From positions 1 to 64,000 of the forward strand of contig DAIOUL010000001.1 of the NCBI GenBank assembly GCA_036759545.1: a DNA stretch of 64,000 nucleotides. Reading direction: 5' to 3'. Of this stretch, positions 45,503 to 53,699 are shown piece by piece. Numbering within the stretch: position 1 is the first letter of the stretch; each line of letters starts with the position of its first letter. Under the pieces are notes generated by a model, which had not been told where the DNA came from, ran no database searches, and worked only from the letters and a program-made list of their open reading frames with translations. The position numbers were made by a program, and so were the translations under genes. Origin of the DNA: 66-474 sp036759545 (lineage in GTDB: Bacteria; Pseudomonadota; Gammaproteobacteria; Xanthomonadales; Rhodanobacteraceae).

Positions 45503-46684
45503 ATGCGCCAGCTTCGTGTCGTACTGATCACCAATGCGTTCTTGCCGCACGCAGGCGGTTCGCGGTTGCTTTACTACCACCTTTTCAAGCAGATCGCGGC
45601 GCCCGATTGCGAAGTGACGATAGTCACCGGCAAGGTGCCGGGATGGCGGGCGTTCGATGCGCGCGAACAGACGCGGTCGTTCAGGATCAAGCGGTACTTC
45701 AAGCCGTTGCTCGATCACAGCTATTTCCAATTGCCGAAGATGATCGGCCCCGTCGCGGCAGGCGCGCTGACTTCGCTGTTTCGCCGGGCGGACGTGGTTT
45801 GCTGCGGCGACCTGTTTCCGGCGGGCTTGACCGGTCTCGCGCTGAAGAAGGCATTCGGTTTTCCTTTGGTCACTTTTTGCCACGGGGAAGACGTGACATT
45901 GACGGACCAGCGCCGCTTTCAGCCCAAGGTTCGCGACAGGATTTTCTCAGCAGCAGATGCCGTCATCGCAAACGGCGGGTTTGCGGTTGAAAATCTGCGG
46001 CGCATCGGTGTGCACGATTTGAAAGTCCACAAGATTACCCCCGGTGTCGACACGTCCGCCTTTTTTCCGGATGCGCCGGACGATGCATTGCGGCGGCGCT
46101 ATGGCATCCGCGAGGAACTCGTCATCCTGACCGTGGCACGGTTGGTGCCGCGCAAGGGACACCGCTACGTGATGAGCGCGCTGGCGGCACTTGCGAGTGA
46201 GATTCCGCCGTTCAAGTACTTGATCGTCGGGCAAGGTTCCGAGGAAGCTGCGTTGCGATCCCTGGCTGAAACATTGAAGTTGCAGGACAAGGTGGTGTTT
46301 GCAGGCTTCGTACCCGGGCACGATCTGAACAATCATTACAATCTGGCCGACGTCGTAGTGATGCCCAACATCTCCGAAGCCGGAGATCTGGAAGGCTTCG
46401 GGATGGTATTCCTTGAAGCCAATGCGGCAGGCAAGCCGGTGATCGGAGGACGCTCCGGCGGTACCGCCGAAGCCGTGGTGGATGGCCGCACCGGCATTCT
46501 GGTCGATCCCGAGCAGGGCGGACAGTTGGCAGACGCCTTGCGCCTGCTGCTCACGGATGCGGCGTCGCGCCGCAACATGGGTGAGGCGGGATTGCATAGA
46601 GTGGGATCGGAATTCGGATGGGACACACGTGCGAGAACATTCAGGCGGATTCTGGACGACGTGGTAACGAATTACAGCGGATAA
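45503..46684 (+). CDS. GT4-family glycosyltransferase
   Basis: 393 residues. The ATG at 45503 is chosen because it opens directly into the first GT-B strand (LRVVLITNAFLPHAGGSRLLYYHL), with GGAGGAGG about 12 bases upstream; the open frame begins earlier, inside galE. It shows FCHGEDVTL, ITPGVDTSAFFP, ILTVARLVPRKGHRYVM, and the donor-binding EX7E-type segment SEAGDLEGFGMVFLEANAAGKPVIGG. It transfers a sugar with retention of configuration during assembly of the EPS repeat. It follows galE by 41 bases, probably in the same transcript. Confidence 0.9.
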   Translation: MRQLRVVLITNAFLPHAGGSRLLYYHLFKQIAAPDCEVTIVTGKVPGWRAFDAREQTRSFRIKRYFKPLLDHSYFQLPKMIGPVAAGALTSLFRRADVVCCGDLFPAGLTGLALKKAFGFPLVTFCHGEDVTLTDQRRFQPKVRDRIFSAADAVIANGGFAVENLRRIGVHDLKVHKITPGVDTSAFFPDAPDDALRRRYGIREELVILTVARLVPRKGHRYVMSALAALASEIPPFKYLIVGQGSEEAALRSLAETLKLQDKVVFAGFVPGHDLNNHYNLADVVVMPNISEAGDLEGFGMVFLEANAAGKPVIGGRSGGTAEAVVDGRTGILVDPEQGGQLADALRLLLTDAASRRNMGEAGLHRVGSEFGWDTRARTFRRILDDVVTNYSG

Positions 46685-46737
46685 TCTCGCAGAGCGTTGG
46701 CGCCAATTGAAAGTCTTGGCGTCGCCGGGAGAAAAGG

Positions 46738-48405
46738 ATGTTCACAAAACCGGTGCGTCTGGCTGCCGTGGCGGTGTTCTTGGCTTGCGGTTCGACTATT
46801 TCGAACCATGTTTCGGCTTCGACGTATTACATCCGTACAGACGGCGGCACCGCGGCGCAATGCACGGGGCTCGCCGATGCGGCTTATCCGGGCAGCGGCA
46901 GCGCCAGGGCGTGCGCTTGGAAATCTCCGATGGAAGCGCTGCCGCCTCGTGCCGACAACCAGCCGAACAAACCACGTATCGCCGGCGGCGATACGCTGAT
47001 CATCGGCCCGGGCAGCTACATGATCGGCTACAGCGCGGTCGCGCGCGAAGCCTATGGCTCGAACGTGTGCGACGCGAACTACCCGTATGATTGCGTACCG
47101 CAAGCAGTGCCTTCCGGCCCTGATCCGCTGCATCCAACCGTGATCAAGGGCGCATCCTGCATCGCCAAACCGCAGCTGTGGGGCACGCAAGGAGCGTCGC
47201 ACGTTCTTTCGCTGGACGGTTCGAGCAATGTCAGGCTCGAATGCCTCGAACTTACCGATCATTCCCCATGCATCGTGTTCTACAAACCCGATCCGCGCTT
47301 CGCCTGCAGCCGCAGTTGGGGAAAGGATGTCGGCTCCTGGGCATTGGCCGGATTGCACGCGCAGGATTCCGGCCAGGTCACGTTGCAGGATCTGGACATC
47401 CACGGCTTTGCGAGCGACGGGGTGAATGCGGGCCGGCTGCATGACTGGACCGCGCGGCGTGTGGCGATCCGCGCGAACGGGTGGAGCGGATGGAACGGCG
47501 ATCTGGGCGGCAACAACCACTCGTCCGCGAATTCCGGCAAGCTCGTCTTCGATCAGTTGACCATTGCGTGGAGCGGTTGCGCGGAGAACTATCCGGATTC
47601 GGCCATCATCAATTGCTGGGGGCAGGAAGAGGGGGGTTACGGTGACGGTTTTGGCGAAGCCTGGACGGGGGGCGACTGGATATTCACCCGCGCGGACATC
47701 CACGACAACACGCAGGACGGCCTGGATCTGCTCTACAACAATGGAACCGGCAGCACGAAGGTGGTGCAGAGCCGGTTCTATGGCAATGCCGGCAATCAAG
47801 TGAAGATTTCGGGCCCATCCTCGATCGTCAACTCGATCGTGGTAGGGAACTGCATGTGGACGCAACAGAAAGCGGGCACAACGATGCTCGGGGCGATGCA
47901 GTCTGCAGACGACTGCCGCGCGCTGGGTTCGGCGGTCGAAGTGGATTTCCCATTGTCGAACCAGCTCTCGACGCTGGCATTCAATACCATCACCGGACAG
48001 GGTGACGGTCTGGTCGATGCATCGCAAACCGGAAAAGGCAACAAGGTGGTGCTGGCCAACAACATCCTGGACGGAAGGCACAGCGACAAACGCGGCGATG
48101 AATCTACGTTCGGATACTACGGGGGCGATGACAATCCGGTTGCGGTGAGCTGGATCGGCAATCTCGTCCACGGGATCCGGCACGGCTCTTGTCCCGGCGG
48201 TTCGATCTGCAGTGATCCGATGCTGCGCGATTCCGATTTCGCACGCTATGATCCTGCGCTGGAACCGGGGTCTCCCGCGATCGCGGCGGCTTCAGCGAAA
48301 GTGAGTATCGGTACGGACTTTCAGGGAAAGCCGAGGTCCGCCCACGCCAGCGTCGGTGCGCTCGAATACTCAACTTCGCCCAAGCGCGACCGACCTCGTC
48401 ACTAG
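46738..48405 (+). CDS. Secreted right-handed beta-helix protein (first of tandem pair)
   Basis: 555 residues with a signal peptide (about 1-28, cut near SAS-TYY). The remainder is dominated by short parallel-helix rungs (VTLQDLDIHGF, LVFDQLTI, STLAFNTITGQGDGL, KVVLANNILDG), the architecture of polysaccharide lyases, hydrolases and epimerases. About ten cysteines suggest disulfides. A conserved GEAWTGGDWIFTRADIHDNTQDGLDLLY segment is shared with the following paralogue. Beta-helix proteins inside EPS loci commonly cut, edit or bind the polymer. No catalytic triad could be identified, so enzyme class is open. Confidence 0.8.
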   Translation: MFTKPVRLAAVAVFLACGSTISNHVSASTYYIRTDGGTAAQCTGLADAAYPGSGSARACAWKSPMEALPPRADNQPNKPRIAGGDTLIIGPGSYMIGYSAVAREAYGSNVCDANYPYDCVPQAVPSGPDPLHPTVIKGASCIAKPQLWGTQGASHVLSLDGSSNVRLECLELTDHSPCIVFYKPDPRFACSRSWGKDVGSWALAGLHAQDSGQVTLQDLDIHGFASDGVNAGRLHDWTARRVAIRANGWSGWNGDLGGNNHSSANSGKLVFDQLTIAWSGCAENYPDSAIINCWGQEEGGYGDGFGEAWTGGDWIFTRADIHDNTQDGLDLLYNNGTGSTKVVQSRFYGNAGNQVKISGPSSIVNSIVVGNCMWTQQKAGTTMLGAMQSADDCRALGSAVEVDFPLSNQLSTLAFNTITGQGDGLVDASQTGKGNKVVLANNILDGRHSDKRGDESTFGYYGGDDNPVAVSWIGNLVHGIRHGSCPGGSICSDPMLRDSDFARYDPALEPGSPAIAAASAKVSIGTDFQGKPRSAHASVGALEYSTSPKRDRPRH

Positions 48406-48661
48406 ATTCGGATCGAGATTGCTCCGGCCGTTTGCGGCGGCGAGCACGGGCAAGTTCAGTCTTTTACCAGTGATGTGGCTCACAGCCGTTTCCCATATAC
48501 GTCTGCGCACCGGACCGAATGATAAGAATTGTGAACTCAATCACCGGGGTGCTTGATCGAGCTCTGTAAGGTAGCCGCCGCCTGGATGGCACCGTGGGTT
48601 GGCGGGGAACCACACACGGACTCCGTTGCTGGATGCAGCTTCAATCCACGGAGCAGAGCAA

Positions 48662-50551
48662 ATGCCCAAGTATTGGTTCAGGTGCGGCTTGGCCGCACTC
48701 ATGGTGTGGTGCGCTTTCGCGATCTTCAACACGGCATCGGCGACCACTTATTACGTTCGTACCGATGGCGGTACTCCCACGCAATGTACCGGACTGGCGA
48801 ACGCCGCCTACTCCGGCAGCGGCAGTGGTCAATCCTGCGCGTGGCATTCACCGATGGATGCGCTGCCTCCGGCAGCCAGCAATCAGCCGAACAAGGCTCG
48901 CATCAAGGGCGGCGACACGCTCGTGATCAATTCCGGCAGTTACATGATCGGATACAGCTCGAGTGCACAAAGCCAATATGGTGTGAACGTTTGCGCTATC
49001 AATTACCCGTATCTTTGCGTGCCTCAGCCCGTGCCGTCAGGCCCGGATGCCCAACATCCAACCGTGATCAAGGGTGCGTCCTGTACGGCGCCGCCCGTGT
49101 TGTGGGGAACGCAGGGTGCGCAGACAATCCTTTCTCTGGACGGCAGCAACAATGTGTCGATCCAATGCCTCGAGCTGACCGATCATTCGCCCTGCATCGT
49201 CTATTACAAGCCCAGCGCGTCGGGTCAATGCAATCGCAATTGGGGCCAGGATGTCGGAACCTGGGCCGACATGGGAATTCATGCGCAGGATTCCGGCAAT
49301 GTGAGTCTGCAGAATCTCAACATCCACGGCTTCGCCGACCGGGGCGTGAATGCCGGGCGCATCCACGACTGGAATGTGTCGAACGTCATCGTGCGCGCGA
49401 ATGGCTGGGCCGGCTGGGACGGCGATCTCGGCGGCAACAACCACAACTCCAGCAATTCCGGCACCCTCACGTTCGATCAGTTGACAGTCGAATGGAACGG
49501 TTGTGCGGAAGCGTATCCCGCAACCACGATCATCAACTGTTGGGGCCAGAACGAGGGCGGCTATGGTGATGGCTTTGCCGAAGCATGGACCGGCGGCAAT
49601 TTCGTCTTCACCAATTCGCAGTTCCTCCACAATTCGTCCGATGGACTGGATCTGCTCTACGCGAATGGCACCGGTTCGATCATGCTGGACCGTGTGTACG
49701 CCGCGTACAGCGCCGGAAACCAGATCAAGACTTCCGGAACCGCGACGCTGCAGAACAGCGTGATCGACGGGTACTGCAACGATTGGCAGCCGCCGATGCC
49801 GATTGCCGGTGATGGCAGCTCGGGAGTCGCCGGAACCATGTGCCGGGCCGATGGCACGGCGGTCGTGATGGAGTTCGTCGGCAAGAGCGAAAAAGTCCTG
49901 CTCCAGTACAACACGATCACCGGCAATGGTGACACCCTCTTCGTCGGGGGCAGCGAATCGATGACACCCGACGCTTCGGACGTGACCACCTTCAGCAACA
50001 ATATCTGGCTGGGTCAGCACAGCGTCATTCCGCGTGACGATGGCGGCTACACCGCGCTGGACTATTACTCGGACGGCACCTACTACGGTGTGGTCAACTA
50101 CCAGAACAATCTCATCTGGAACGTCAAGAACAACTTCTGCCCTTCCGGCAACGTCTGCAAGGATCCGAAACTCGCGAACGAAACGCTGGCCAGCTTCGAC
50201 GCCACGCTGCTGTCGGGCAGTCCCGCGATCGGTGCAGCCAAGGGCGGAGTAGTGCTGGCGTATGACTACGACGGCAACACACGCAAGAATCCCACCAGCA
50301 TCGGGGCCGTCGAATATGGCAGCACCGGGTCGGGTGGCGGCGGCGGCGCTCCTCCTCCTCCTGTCGTGCCGCCGCGTGCGCCGGGCCATCCACTCTGCAA
50401 ATGGAAGTTCTGCAACCGGATCATGAGTGGTGCGGGCGAGCAGGCATATCCGAGCACGGGAAGCTATCGCGCTCCGGTGCCTTACACAGCACCCGCGAAG
50501 CCCTATACGCCGCGCACGCCGTACAGCACGGTTGACCAAAACAAGTTGTAG
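48662..50551 (+). CDS. Secreted right-handed beta-helix protein with Pro-rich tail (second of pair)
   Basis: 629 residues from ATG 48662 (GGAG about 9 bases upstream; an in-frame start at 48599 would displace the signal peptide). The signal peptide ends near NTASA. It is closely similar to the preceding protein throughout the helix (STTYY/ATTYY opening, MIGYS, HPTVIKGASC, ELTDHSPCIV, INCWGQ, DGLDLLY). The main difference is a C-terminal extension of about 75 residues: a poly-Gly and poly-Pro stretch followed by CKWKFCNRIM and a Tyr/Pro-rich tail. That tail could anchor the protein to the cell wall, a polymer or a partner. A strong terminator follows the gene. Confidence 0.8.
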   Translation: MPKYWFRCGLAALMVWCAFAIFNTASATTYYVRTDGGTPTQCTGLANAAYSGSGSGQSCAWHSPMDALPPAASNQPNKARIKGGDTLVINSGSYMIGYSSSAQSQYGVNVCAINYPYLCVPQPVPSGPDAQHPTVIKGASCTAPPVLWGTQGAQTILSLDGSNNVSIQCLELTDHSPCIVYYKPSASGQCNRNWGQDVGTWADMGIHAQDSGNVSLQNLNIHGFADRGVNAGRIHDWNVSNVIVRANGWAGWDGDLGGNNHNSSNSGTLTFDQLTVEWNGCAEAYPATTIINCWGQNEGGYGDGFAEAWTGGNFVFTNSQFLHNSSDGLDLLYANGTGSIMLDRVYAAYSAGNQIKTSGTATLQNSVIDGYCNDWQPPMPIAGDGSSGVAGTMCRADGTAVVMEFVGKSEKVLLQYNTITGNGDTLFVGGSESMTPDASDVTTFSNNIWLGQHSVIPRDDGGYTALDYYSDGTYYGVVNYQNNLIWNVKNNFCPSGNVCKDPKLANETLASFDATLLSGSPAIGAAKGGVVLAYDYDGNTRKNPTSIGAVEYGSTGSGGGGGAPPPPVVPPRAPGHPLCKWKFCNRIMSGAGEQAYPSTGSYRAPVPYTAPAKPYTPRTPYSTVDQNKL

Positions 50552-50572
50552 AAAAACACGAGCGAGTTGGAA

Positions 50573-50607
50573 AAAACGGCTCATGCGTGCATGAGCCGTT
50601 TTCTTTT
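50573..50607. terminator. Intrinsic terminator after the second beta-helix gene
   Basis: A 14-bp perfect inverted repeat (AAAACGGCTCATGC with GCATGAGCCGTTTT) followed by a T-rich tract (CTTTT). A-rich sequence on the left side could let it act in both directions. It separates the galE-GT4-beta-helix string from the flippase gene. Confidence 0.88.
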
Positions 50608-50736
50608 GCGCGCGGAACGTTCACCGCTGCTCGACAGTGACCAGGGAATGTCACTGCCTGGCGCCCGCACTGGTTAGAATCGAACGACCCGGGCAGTGAT
50701 CGCTCGGGCCCTTTGTTGCGAGAGTCCAGCGGGGAC

Positions 50737-52221
50737 ATGTCCGAAGCAGCGCGTCCAGGCATCGCCACGCACTACCTGCGGTACACGATCGGCAATGTGC
50801 TGGTGATGGTGGCGGGATTTGTTTCCTACCCCTTCATGGCCCGGCTGCTGAGTTACAAAGAGTTCGGCATTTTCGGCTATGTCGATACCTGGCTGCTGAT
50901 CCTCGCTGGCGTGTTCAAGCTCGGAGGACAGCACGCCATTCTCCGCTTCTATCCGCATCGGGGCGGCCGCGATGCATTGGCCCGCTTCGGCTCGAATTTC
51001 GTGCTGCTGCCGCTGCTCTGCAGCATCGGCCTGTGGCTGCTGGCCCTGATCGCCTTCGGTACGTATTCCCTGGTGGTGCCGGATACGCGAGGCGCCATCG
51101 CCTGGCTGATGCTTGCGGTATTGCTGCCGACCATGTGGATCAGCTTCGTCTCGGCGGTGTTCAGCGCGGAAGAGCGCTCGGACTTGAGCGTGCGCGTCAA
51201 TGTCTGCTGGCGATGGCTGGAAGTGGCTGCCATCCTGCCCATTCTCTATTTCGTCGCGCGCAGCGCGGACGGAGTCTACGTCGGCAGATTCATCGCCGCG
51301 GCCCTGGTCGCGACGGCCTTGTCCCTGTGGTTGTGGCGGCGGATGCCGATGCGGTGGCGCGATCACGACACCGCGAGTTGGCTGGCCGGAGTGCGTTACG
51401 GCATCCCGATGATGGCCAACGAGCTGTCCTCGGTGCTGCTTTCGTTCGTCGATCGGTTGATGCTGCGCCACTTGATGGGAGCGTTCGCGCCGGTCGGCGT
51501 CTACACGATCGGCTACAACCTGGCGATGACGATCAACGCGCTGATCCAGAACGCGTTGAACGTGGCTTTCACCCAGGTCAGCGTACGCCAGTACGAAACC
51601 GAAGGCCCGCAGGCAGTGGTGCGAACCAAGCATGCCGTGCTGCACGTGCTGGTGTACGTGGTGACTGCGGCGATTGTCGGCCTTATCACCGTCGGCAATG
51701 ACGCACTGCTGTTCATGGCGGGCAGCGCCAAGGCCGCCTCTGCGCCGGTCTTCGTTCTCATCGGCATCAATTATCTGCTCAACGGATTGCTGGGCATCTG
51801 TTCCGCCGGTTTGATGCTGCACAAGCGTTCCGGCACCATTTTCGTCACCACCGCCGGCGCTACCGTGCTCAACGTGCTGCTGAATCTGCTATGGATCCCC
51901 ACGCTCGGGGTAATGGGTGCCGTGTGGGCCACGCTAGTCAGCTTCGTTGTCCTCAACGTGGCGCGTTATCTCCTGTGTCCGCGTGACCTGCGTGCTCTGC
52001 CGAATGGCCGGGCGACGATCACGGCCGTCGCGCTTGCCGCGCTGGTGTGGCTGATCGCCCATTTCACCGGCATGTTCAGGGTTCATTCGCACCTCGGAAG
52101 ATTGGCGGCAATGGCCGCATTGCTGGCCGTGTTCTATGCCGGACCCGCGCTGGTGCTGGACGCGAATCTGCGCAACGCGATACGGAGCTGGTGGTTGCAT
52201 CGGCGGGGTGCGCTGACATGA
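50737..52221 (+). CDS. Polysaccharide flippase, Wzx/MATE-like (MOP superfamily)
   Basis: 494 residues from ATG 50737, after AGCGGGG; TTG 50713 is an alternative. It has about 12-14 hydrophobic segments across the whole length, opening IGNVLVMVAGFVSYPFMARLLSYKEFGIFGY, the standard start of Polysacc_synt proteins. The mid-protein VRYGIPMMANELSSVLLSFVDRLMLRHLMG is the second repeat of the fold. It moves undecaprenyl-linked repeat units from the cytoplasmic to the periplasmic face of the inner membrane. It is followed 19 bases later by the DUF218 gene, so these probably share an mRNA. Confidence 0.88.
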   Translation: MSEAARPGIATHYLRYTIGNVLVMVAGFVSYPFMARLLSYKEFGIFGYVDTWLLILAGVFKLGGQHAILRFYPHRGGRDALARFGSNFVLLPLLCSIGLWLLALIAFGTYSLVVPDTRGAIAWLMLAVLLPTMWISFVSAVFSAEERSDLSVRVNVCWRWLEVAAILPILYFVARSADGVYVGRFIAAALVATALSLWLWRRMPMRWRDHDTASWLAGVRYGIPMMANELSSVLLSFVDRLMLRHLMGAFAPVGVYTIGYNLAMTINALIQNALNVAFTQVSVRQYETEGPQAVVRTKHAVLHVLVYVVTAAIVGLITVGNDALLFMAGSAKAASAPVFVLIGINYLLNGLLGICSAGLMLHKRSGTIFVTTAGATVLNVLLNLLWIPTLGVMGAVWATLVSFVVLNVARYLLCPRDLRALPNGRATITAVALAALVWLIAHFTGMFRVHSHLGRLAAMAALLAVFYAGPALVLDANLRNAIRSWWLHRRGALT

Positions 52222-52240
52222 AGCAGCTTGGAGTGCGCAC

Positions 52241-53023
52241 ATGAGCGAACAATTCGTGCTCTCGCCCCTGAGCTGGGCCATTTTTTTTCTGTTGCTGCTG
52301 ATCTTCCTGTGGCGCAGGATGCCGCGGACTCTTCAATACGCCGGGGTCGCGATCGAAGCGTTGCTCGTTCTGTTGATGACGCCCTGTGGCGCCAATCTTC
52401 TCGTGCGCGTAGTGGAATCGCGGACGCCTTCCGCACAAGCCTGCTCGCGGCCTTCTCCCGGAACCATTGTGGTCTTGAGCGGCGGCTTCGATCGCCCACC
52501 CGCATCCATCGACGATTTCTCGGCCGCCAATGCCGAAAGCCTGCACCGGCTGTTTGCAGCAGTGGATCTGTGGCAGCGGACGCCGCATTCCACCCTGATC
52601 GTATCCGGCGGCAGCGAGCGGCGGATTTCACAGGGCGCTCTGCTGGCGAGGCTCGCCGAACGGCTCGGTGTCCCTGCCGGATCCATCCGCGTGGAGAGGA
52701 ATTCCCAAACCACTTGGCAGAATGCGCGCGGAGTCGCGGCGATGTCGCCGCCGGTATCCCGGCACGTCTGGCTGGTCAGTTCGGCCCTGCATCTGCCACG
52801 CGCGTTGGGCGCCTTTCGCGCATTCGGCTTTGATCCTTGCGCATGGTCCAGCGGTTCGATCTACCTGCCGCCGGAAGGCGCCGGCTATTTCATTCCACAA
52901 AGCTCGTCGCTCGACAAAGCGGAAGTGTCGATACACGAAATCGTCGGAGGGCTCGTATACGCCTGGCGTGCTCGCAATACGGAAAAAAACAGGGAAGGCG
53001 GTCCTCGATCAGCAACGGAATGA
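52241..53023 (+). CDS. DUF218/YdcF-like membrane protein
   Basis: 260 residues: two N-terminal membrane segments (about 11-23 and 31-48), then a DUF218 domain with IVVLSGGFDRP, LIVSGGSERR, VERNSQTTWQNARG and LVSSALHLPRALGAFRAFGF, all family hallmarks. ElyC/SanA/YdcF relatives act at the inner membrane on envelope or undecaprenyl-linked metabolism, though the chemistry is not firmly defined. The ribosome-binding site TTGGAG precedes the ATG. The gene overlaps the next one by an ATGA, so both products are probably made together. Confidence 0.85.
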   Translation: MSEQFVLSPLSWAIFFLLLLIFLWRRMPRTLQYAGVAIEALLVLLMTPCGANLLVRVVESRTPSAQACSRPSPGTIVVLSGGFDRPPASIDDFSAANAESLHRLFAAVDLWQRTPHSTLIVSGGSERRISQGALLARLAERLGVPAGSIRVERNSQTTWQNARGVAAMSPPVSRHVWLVSSALHLPRALGAFRAFGFDPCAWSSGSIYLPPEGAGYFIPQSSSLDKAEVSIHEIVGGLVYAWRARNTEKNREGGPRSATE

Positions 53024-53691
53024 AACGGAGCGCGAACGTGCCACCCGAATCGCAAATCGAATATCACCTGCGCGAGCTCGAAGCGGCACTCGATCCTGCT
53101 TCTCCTGCGCATGCCTTGCCCGAATTCCGTCAAACCGACCGTTCCGTGCTGGACATCGGATGTGGAATCGGCCAGTCGCTGATCGCCAGCGGCGATCACT
53201 CCGGGTGCCTGAAAGTGGGCATAGACGTGGACATGCAAGGCTTGGCTTACGGACACAGGCACTACCCGCACATATGTCATGTGCTCGCTTCCGCCGAGGC
53301 CCTTCCGTTTCGCGACGGGGTTTTCGATCTCGTCATGTCGCGCGTGGCGTTGCCTTACACCGATCTGCGCGAATCGCTTCCTGAAATCGCGCGGGTATCG
53401 GCAGACAACGGCCGTATCTGGCTGAGCCTGCATTCATTCAAAGCCGTCGCGCGTCACCTGTTCGAATCGATGAGAGCCCGCGCGTGGAAAGACGTGATGT
53501 TCCGCTTCTACGTAACCGCCAATGGCCTGGCGTTTCATTTCTGCGAAGCACAGCTCCGGTTTCCACGGGGACATCGATGCGAATCGTTCCAGACCCGGGC
53601 TGGATTCGTCCGCACCTTGCGTCGGCTCGGCTTCGATGAAATCCGTTTCCCGAAGGGCCGCCATTTTCTTTGCACGGCGCACAAGCATTGA
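53020..53691 (+). CDS. SAM-dependent methyltransferase (class I, type 11-like)
   Basis: 223 residues starting in an ATGA overlap with the DUF218 gene. Motif I is SVLDIGCGIGQSLIAS, motif II VGIDVDMQGLAYG, and LASAEALPFRDGVFDLVMSRVALPYT is the post-II/III segment of Methyltransf_11 proteins. It probably methylates a sugar, lipid or quinone-like acceptor. It is the last plus-strand gene of the EPS locus and converges on the GINT1-like gene with an 8-base gap. The acceptor is unknown. Confidence 0.85.
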   Translation: MKRSANVPPESQIEYHLRELEAALDPASPAHALPEFRQTDRSVLDIGCGIGQSLIASGDHSGCLKVGIDVDMQGLAYGHRHYPHICHVLASAEALPFRDGVFDLVMSRVALPYTDLRESLPEIARVSADNGRIWLSLHSFKAVARHLFESMRARAWKDVMFRFYVTANGLAFHFCEAQLRFPRGHRCESFQTRAGFVRTLRRLGFDEIRFPKGRHFLCTAHKH

Positions 53692-53699
53692 ATCGGTGG

